Assembly: GCF_036010485.1 (NCBI RefSeq) | Contig: NZ_CP108568.1 | Coordinates: 7,238,001 to 7,302,000, forward strand | Length of the DNA stretch: 64,000 bases | Reading direction: 5' to 3' | Origin: Streptomyces sp. NBC_01198 | GTDB taxonomy: Bacteria > Actinomycetota > Actinomycetes > Streptomycetales > Streptomycetaceae | Shown here: positions 60,639 through 64,000 of the stretch, piece after piece | Numbering within the stretch: position 1 is the first letter of the stretch | How the letters are laid out: each line of letters opens with the position of its first letter | Notes under the pieces: generated by a model | Database searches by the model: none | The model's input: only the letters and a program-made list of their open reading frames with translations | What the model was told of the DNA's origin: nothing | Made by a program: the position numbers and the translations under genes

Positions 60639-63206
60639 ATGAGCTTTCGCGGTACGACGATCCGCCGGAAGATCGTGGCGCTGCTGCTGATCCCTCTGGT
60701 GTCACTGACGGTCATCTGGGCCTTCGCCGCCACGGTGACCGGCCGCGCGCTGCTTGACCGGCCGGACGTCCAGCGAGTGGTCGACAACGTCGGCTACCCC
60801 GGTCAGGACGCGGTCCAGAGCCTCCAGCAGGAGCGCCGGGCGGCGATGATCTACGTCGCCAACACCCGGGACTCCCAGGCCAGGATCGGCTACAACAAGC
60901 AGCAGCAGGCCACCGACGCGTCGATCGCGAAGATGCGCACCCGGGTCGCCGCCTCCGGCGTGCGCGGCTCGCTCGAGCCCGAGGCGCGCACCCGGCTCGA
61001 CACCTTCCTCAGCACCGTCGAGGGCCTCACCTCGCTGCGCAAGCGGGCCGACGACGGCCGGATCAGCCGCAACGACGTCTTCGAGGCGTACAACTCGATG
61101 ACGGAACCTGCCTTCCAGCTGTTCGACTCCCTCAACCCGCACAACAACCTGCAACTCGACGACCAGCACCGCGCCGTCGTCCAACTCGGCCGTGCCCGCG
61201 ACGAGGTCAGCCGCGAGGACGCGCTGATGGCCGCCGCGATCAGCACCGGGCACATGAGCGGGGCCGAACTGCGGTCCTACACCTTCGCGGTGGCGGAGCA
61301 GCGCAACTACTACGACAACAGCCTGTGGCAGCTGACCGACGACGAGCGCGCGCCCTACGACGCGTACTGGAAGCAAGGCGACGGCAAGGCGCTGCGCTCC
61401 GCGGAGGACGCGGTGATCGCCGGCGGCGTCGACCGTGCGCCGATCGTCGCGGCCCAGCTGTCCTGGCCCGGGGTCGCCGCGACCGCGATGGACGATCTGG
61501 GCCGGCTCGACGCCGCCTCGGAGAGCCGGCTCAGCGACCGCAACCACCCGATCGCCACCACCGCGATCGTCGAGGCCGCCTTCGTCGGCGGCGTCGGCCT
61601 GATCGCGGTGATCGCCTCGGTGTTCGTCTCCGTACGCATCGGCCGCGGCCTGATCAGGGACCTGACCGGGCTGCGCAGGGAGGCCCAGGAGGTCTCCGGC
61701 ACCCGGCTGCCACGGGTCATGCGCCGGCTGGCGGCCGGTGAGCAGATCGACGTCGAGACCGAGGTGCCGCGGCTGGAGTACGCCGACGACGAGATCGGCC
61801 ACGTCGGCAAGGCGCTCAACACCCTCCAGCGGGCCGTCGTGGAGGCCACCGTCCGGCAGAACGACCTGCGCAAGGGCGTCTCGGAGGTCTTCGTCAACCT
61901 CGCCCGCCGCAGCCAGGTGCTGCTCCACCGCCAACTGACCCTGCTGGACGCCATGGAACGCCGCGCCGAGGACAGCGAGGAGCTGGCCGACCTCTTCCGG
62001 CTCGACCACATGACCACCCGCATGCGCCGGCACGCGGAGGGCCTGGTCATCCTGTCCGGCGCGGCCCCCTCCCGGCAGTGGCGCAAGCCCGTGCAGCTGA
62101 TGGACGTGGTCCGTGCCGCGATCGCGGAGGTCGAGGACTACGAGCGCATCGAGGTGCGCCGGCTGCCGCGGCTGGCCGTCGCCGGCGCCGCGGTCGCCGA
62201 CCTCACCCACCTGCTCGCCGAACTCATCGAGAACGCCGCGGTGTTCTCGCCGCCGCACACCACCGTCAAGCTGCACGGCGAGCCGGTCGCCAACGGATTC
62301 GTCCTGGAGATCGACGACCGCGGTCTCGGCCTGACCCCCGACGCGCTGCTCGAAGCGAACCTGCGGCTCGCCGAGACGCCCGAGTTCGAGCTGTCCGACA
62401 CCGACCGGCTCGGCCTGTTCGTGGTCAGCCGGCTCGCCCAGCGGCACAACGTGCGGGTCTCGCTGCGGCAGTCGGCGTACGGCGGCACCACCGCCGTCGT
62501 CATGATCTCCGAGACGCTGCTCAGCGACACCGGCGAGGACACCGGCGGCACCCAACTGCCCGGCGCCACGCAGCCGCTGGGCCTGGACGCGGCGGGCGAC
62601 ACCGAGCACACGTTCCGGCAGTGGGGTCTCGAAGGCGTGGACGACATCGGCGGCGAGCGGCACAAGGAGCACGCCTCGCACGACGAGGAGTCGCTGACCG
62701 CGGCCTTCGCCCGGGGCCTCGACGCGCTGGACGACCCGGACGACCCGGTCGGCGGCGCCGAGGAGCAGGCCCCCGCCGCCCCGATGCCGCTGCCGCGCCG
62801 CCGGCCCCGTACGGCGGCCCCGCAGGTGCCGCGGGCGGTGACGGCCGTGCCGTCGCTGCCCCGCCCGCGGCAGGAGACGGCCGGCGCGGCGGAGGCGGCC
62901 GCCGCGGCGCCCGAGCCGTCCGAGGGCGGCACGGACGGCGGTGTCGTGCTGCCCAAGCGGGTCAGACAGGCCAGCCTGGCACCGCAGTTGCGGGCCGAGG
63001 CGGCGCGGTCAGGACCGGACGACGCGGAGCGCGGCGGCGGCCGGGAGCGGTCCGCCGACGAGGTACGCGATCGGATGTCCGCGATCCAGCGCGGCTGGCA
63101 GCGCGGCCGGCAAGCAGCGGAGGCCGAGCCGGACGGCGGCGCGGCTCCCGGCGACGACCCATCGACGACAGCACCGAGAACGACACCTGAGGGGAACGGT
63201 CGATGA
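60639..63206 (+). CDS. Conservon sensor kinase CvnA-like (NIT domain, HATPase)
   Basis: This is an 855-aa protein with transmembrane helices at about 10-30 and 308-330. Between them is a nitrate/nitrite-sensing-type helical domain (QEERRAAMIYVANTRDSQARIGYNKQQQ). A HAMP-like region follows, then a kinase core (LARRSQVLLHRQLTLLDAMERRAED; LDHMTTRMRRHAEGLVIL) and ATPase motifs ELIENAAVFSPP and DDRGLGL. A long Pro/Ala/Arg-rich C-terminal tail is present. It is the first gene of a conservon. These systems relay a signal to a Ras-like GTPase. GGGGAGG precedes the ATG. It overlaps the next gene by 4 bp. Confidence 0.9.
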   Translation: MSFRGTTIRRKIVALLLIPLVSLTVIWAFAATVTGRALLDRPDVQRVVDNVGYPGQDAVQSLQQERRAAMIYVANTRDSQARIGYNKQQQATDASIAKMRTRVAASGVRGSLEPEARTRLDTFLSTVEGLTSLRKRADDGRISRNDVFEAYNSMTEPAFQLFDSLNPHNNLQLDDQHRAVVQLGRARDEVSREDALMAAAISTGHMSGAELRSYTFAVAEQRNYYDNSLWQLTDDERAPYDAYWKQGDGKALRSAEDAVIAGGVDRAPIVAAQLSWPGVAATAMDDLGRLDAASESRLSDRNHPIATTAIVEAAFVGGVGLIAVIASVFVSVRIGRGLIRDLTGLRREAQEVSGTRLPRVMRRLAAGEQIDVETEVPRLEYADDEIGHVGKALNTLQRAVVEATVRQNDLRKGVSEVFVNLARRSQVLLHRQLTLLDAMERRAEDSEELADLFRLDHMTTRMRRHAEGLVILSGAAPSRQWRKPVQLMDVVRAAIAEVEDYERIEVRRLPRLAVAGAAVADLTHLLAELIENAAVFSPPHTTVKLHGEPVANGFVLEIDDRGLGLTPDALLEANLRLAETPEFELSDTDRLGLFVVSRLAQRHNVRVSLRQSAYGGTTAVVMISETLLSDTGEDTGGTQLPGATQPLGLDAAGDTEHTFRQWGLEGVDDIGGERHKEHASHDEESLTAAFARGLDALDDPDDPVGGAEEQAPAAPMPLPRRRPRTAAPQVPRAVTAVPSLPRPRQETAGAAEAAAAAPEPSEGGTDGGVVLPKRVRQASLAPQLRAEAARSGPDDAERGGGRERSADEVRDRMSAIQRGWQRGRQAAEAEPDGGAAPGDDPSTTAPRTTPEGNGR

Positions 63207-63625
63207 CTGCAGCATCGAGCCCGACACGAGAGCTGAGCTGGCTCCTGGACGATTTGGTCACACGGGTGGCCAGTATCCGCAAGGCTTTGGTGCTCTCCGG
63301 GGACGGCCTGGCCACCGGCGCTTCCGACGGCCTGACCCGCGAGGACTCGGAGCATCTCGCGGCGGTCGCCTCGGGCTTCCACAGCCTGGCCAAGGGCGTC
63401 GGCCGGCACTTCGACGCCGGGCGGGTCCGGCAGACCATCGTCGAACTGGACGACGCGTTCCTGTTCGTCACGGCGGCGGGGGACGGCAGCTGCCTCGCGG
63501 TGCTGGCCGACTCCGACTCCGACGTCGGGCAGGTGGCGTACGAGATGGCCCTGCTGGTCAAGCGGGTGGGGGTCCATCTGGCCGCCGAGCCGAGGCACAG
63601 CGGCGGCACAGCACTGAGCGGCTGA
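63203..63625 (+). CDS. Roadblock/LC7 protein, conservon CvnB-like
   Basis: 140 aa starting with ELSWLLDDLVTRVASIRKALVLSGDGLATGAS. It is a complete roadblock/LC7 domain ending YEMALLVKRVGVHLAAEPR. In conservons this protein is thought to act as GTPase-activating or regulatory partner of the CvnD GTPase. It is translationally coupled to the kinase gene through ATGA. Confidence 0.93.
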   Translation: MTAASSPTRELSWLLDDLVTRVASIRKALVLSGDGLATGASDGLTREDSEHLAAVASGFHSLAKGVGRHFDAGRVRQTIVELDDAFLFVTAAGDGSCLAVLADSDSDVGQVAYEMALLVKRVGVHLAAEPRHSGGTALSG

Positions 63626-63660
63626 CGGCCGGCGAGCGGACTTGGGGGTGACGGGGTGAC

Positions 63661-64000
63661 ATGACGTCTGAATCGGACCGCTGGTACGACGACGCGGCAG
63701 GGCCGGTGGTACGGCCCTACGCGATGACCCGTGGGCGTACGAGCCACGCGGCCGAGGCGAAGCTCGACCTGATCGCCCTGGTGATGGCGCGGAGCGACGA
63801 GGCCGACGCGGATGTCGACGACGACAGCACCCTGTCGCCCGAGCACCTGGACATCGTGGAGCGCTGCCGGGTGCAGTCGGTGTCGGTCGCGGAGCTCGCC
63901 GCCGACCTCGACCTGCCGGTCGGCGTCGTCCGGGTGCTCATCGGCGACCTGCTGGAGGCCGGGCACGTCATGGTCCACCAGCCGGTGCCGCCGGCCGAAC
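63661..64000 (+). CDS. DUF742 protein, conservon CvnC-like (3' end outside window)
   Basis: The first 113 codons are visible and open to the window edge. VVRPYAMTRGRTSHAAEAKLDLIALVMA, then ERCRVQSVSVAELAADLDLPVGVVRVLIGDLLEAGHVMVHQP, is the DUF742 winged-helix-like domain. By conservon order the CvnD GTPase gene should follow beyond the window. Confidence 0.9.
   Translation, partial: MTSESDRWYDDAAGPVVRPYAMTRGRTSHAAEAKLDLIALVMARSDEADADVDDDSTLSPEHLDIVERCRVQSVSVAELAADLDLPVGVVRVLIGDLLEAGHVMVHQPVPPAE

Noticed and set aside
1..64000. tRNA, rRNA or riboswitch genes
   Set aside because: No cloverleaf, rRNA or recognisable aptamer sequence was noticed in the intergenic regions. A covariance-model search was not possible here.

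Overview
The window is very GC-rich chromosomal DNA. Gene content points to the Streptomycetaceae (Streptomyces or a close relative): a conservon with an NIT-type sensor kinase, roadblock and DUF742 genes, a DUF397 gene, an NsdA-like regulator, PAS-PP2C phosphatase and RsbW-like ATPase, Rv1733c-like and DUF6643 proteins, many GTG starts and ATGA/GTGA overlaps. Nearly all of it reads as ordinary core or near-core chromosome. The clear exception is one nested mobile element at about 21.77-25.77 kb.

Layout. 1-8.6 kb: the end of an FtsX-type ABC permease, an anti-sigma-like ATPase, a MocR-type regulator divergent from an alpha/beta hydrolase, a molybdopterin oxidoreductase with its cytochrome b partner, and two membrane proteins. 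8.7-21.7 kb: a DeoR regulator, a beta-helix/AAA ATPase fusion, an Rv1733c-like protein, MOSC, DUF6643, TerD, an HpnB-like glycosyltransferase, an Asp/Glu racemase, an O-antigen-ligase-like protein, a NUDIX hydrolase, a questin-oxidase-like protein and a small gene behind a PafBC-type DNA-damage promoter. 21.77-25.77 kb: an IS30-family element sits in the loop of a terminator hairpin. Its transposase is interrupted, right after the first catalytic Asp, by a 2.56-kb group II intron. The central 0.56 kb of the intron's reverse transcriptase gene is inverted. 25.8-28 kb: dhaKLM. 28.2-36.5 kb: a soluble Ser/Thr kinase with TPRs, a hydrolase, a PTE/CMD/DUF4865 operon with a TetR gene, an isochorismatase-like hydrolase, DUF397, a maleylpyruvate-isomerase-like enzyme and a PNPOx enzyme. 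36.5-49.6 kb: a CGNR regulator, a LuxR-less LAL-type ATPase, a phosphotransferase-fold protein, an NsdA-like regulator, a PAS-PP2C phosphatase, a HEAT-repeat protein and two coupled GT4 glycosyltransferases. 49.7-52.5 kb: a 66-bp tandem repeat and pxpABC (5-oxoprolinase).

52.6-60.0 kb: a compact three-gene operon encoding a 502-aa protein, a 307-aa protein with a likely winged-helix C-terminus, and a 1639-aa SMC/MukB-like coiled-coil ATPase. The architecture resembles an SMC-kleisin-KITE condensin of the Wadjet/MksBEF kind, but no JetD/TOPRIM nuclease gene lies beside it. Its promoter exactly matches the PafBC (RecA-independent) DNA-damage motif, and the -10 is so close to the GTG that the mRNA should be leaderless. 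This is the best candidate for an undescribed system here. 60.6 kb to the end: the start of a conservon (cvnA, cvnB, partial cvnC).

All calls come from reading the sequence and from knowledge of protein families. No database search or folding program was run.
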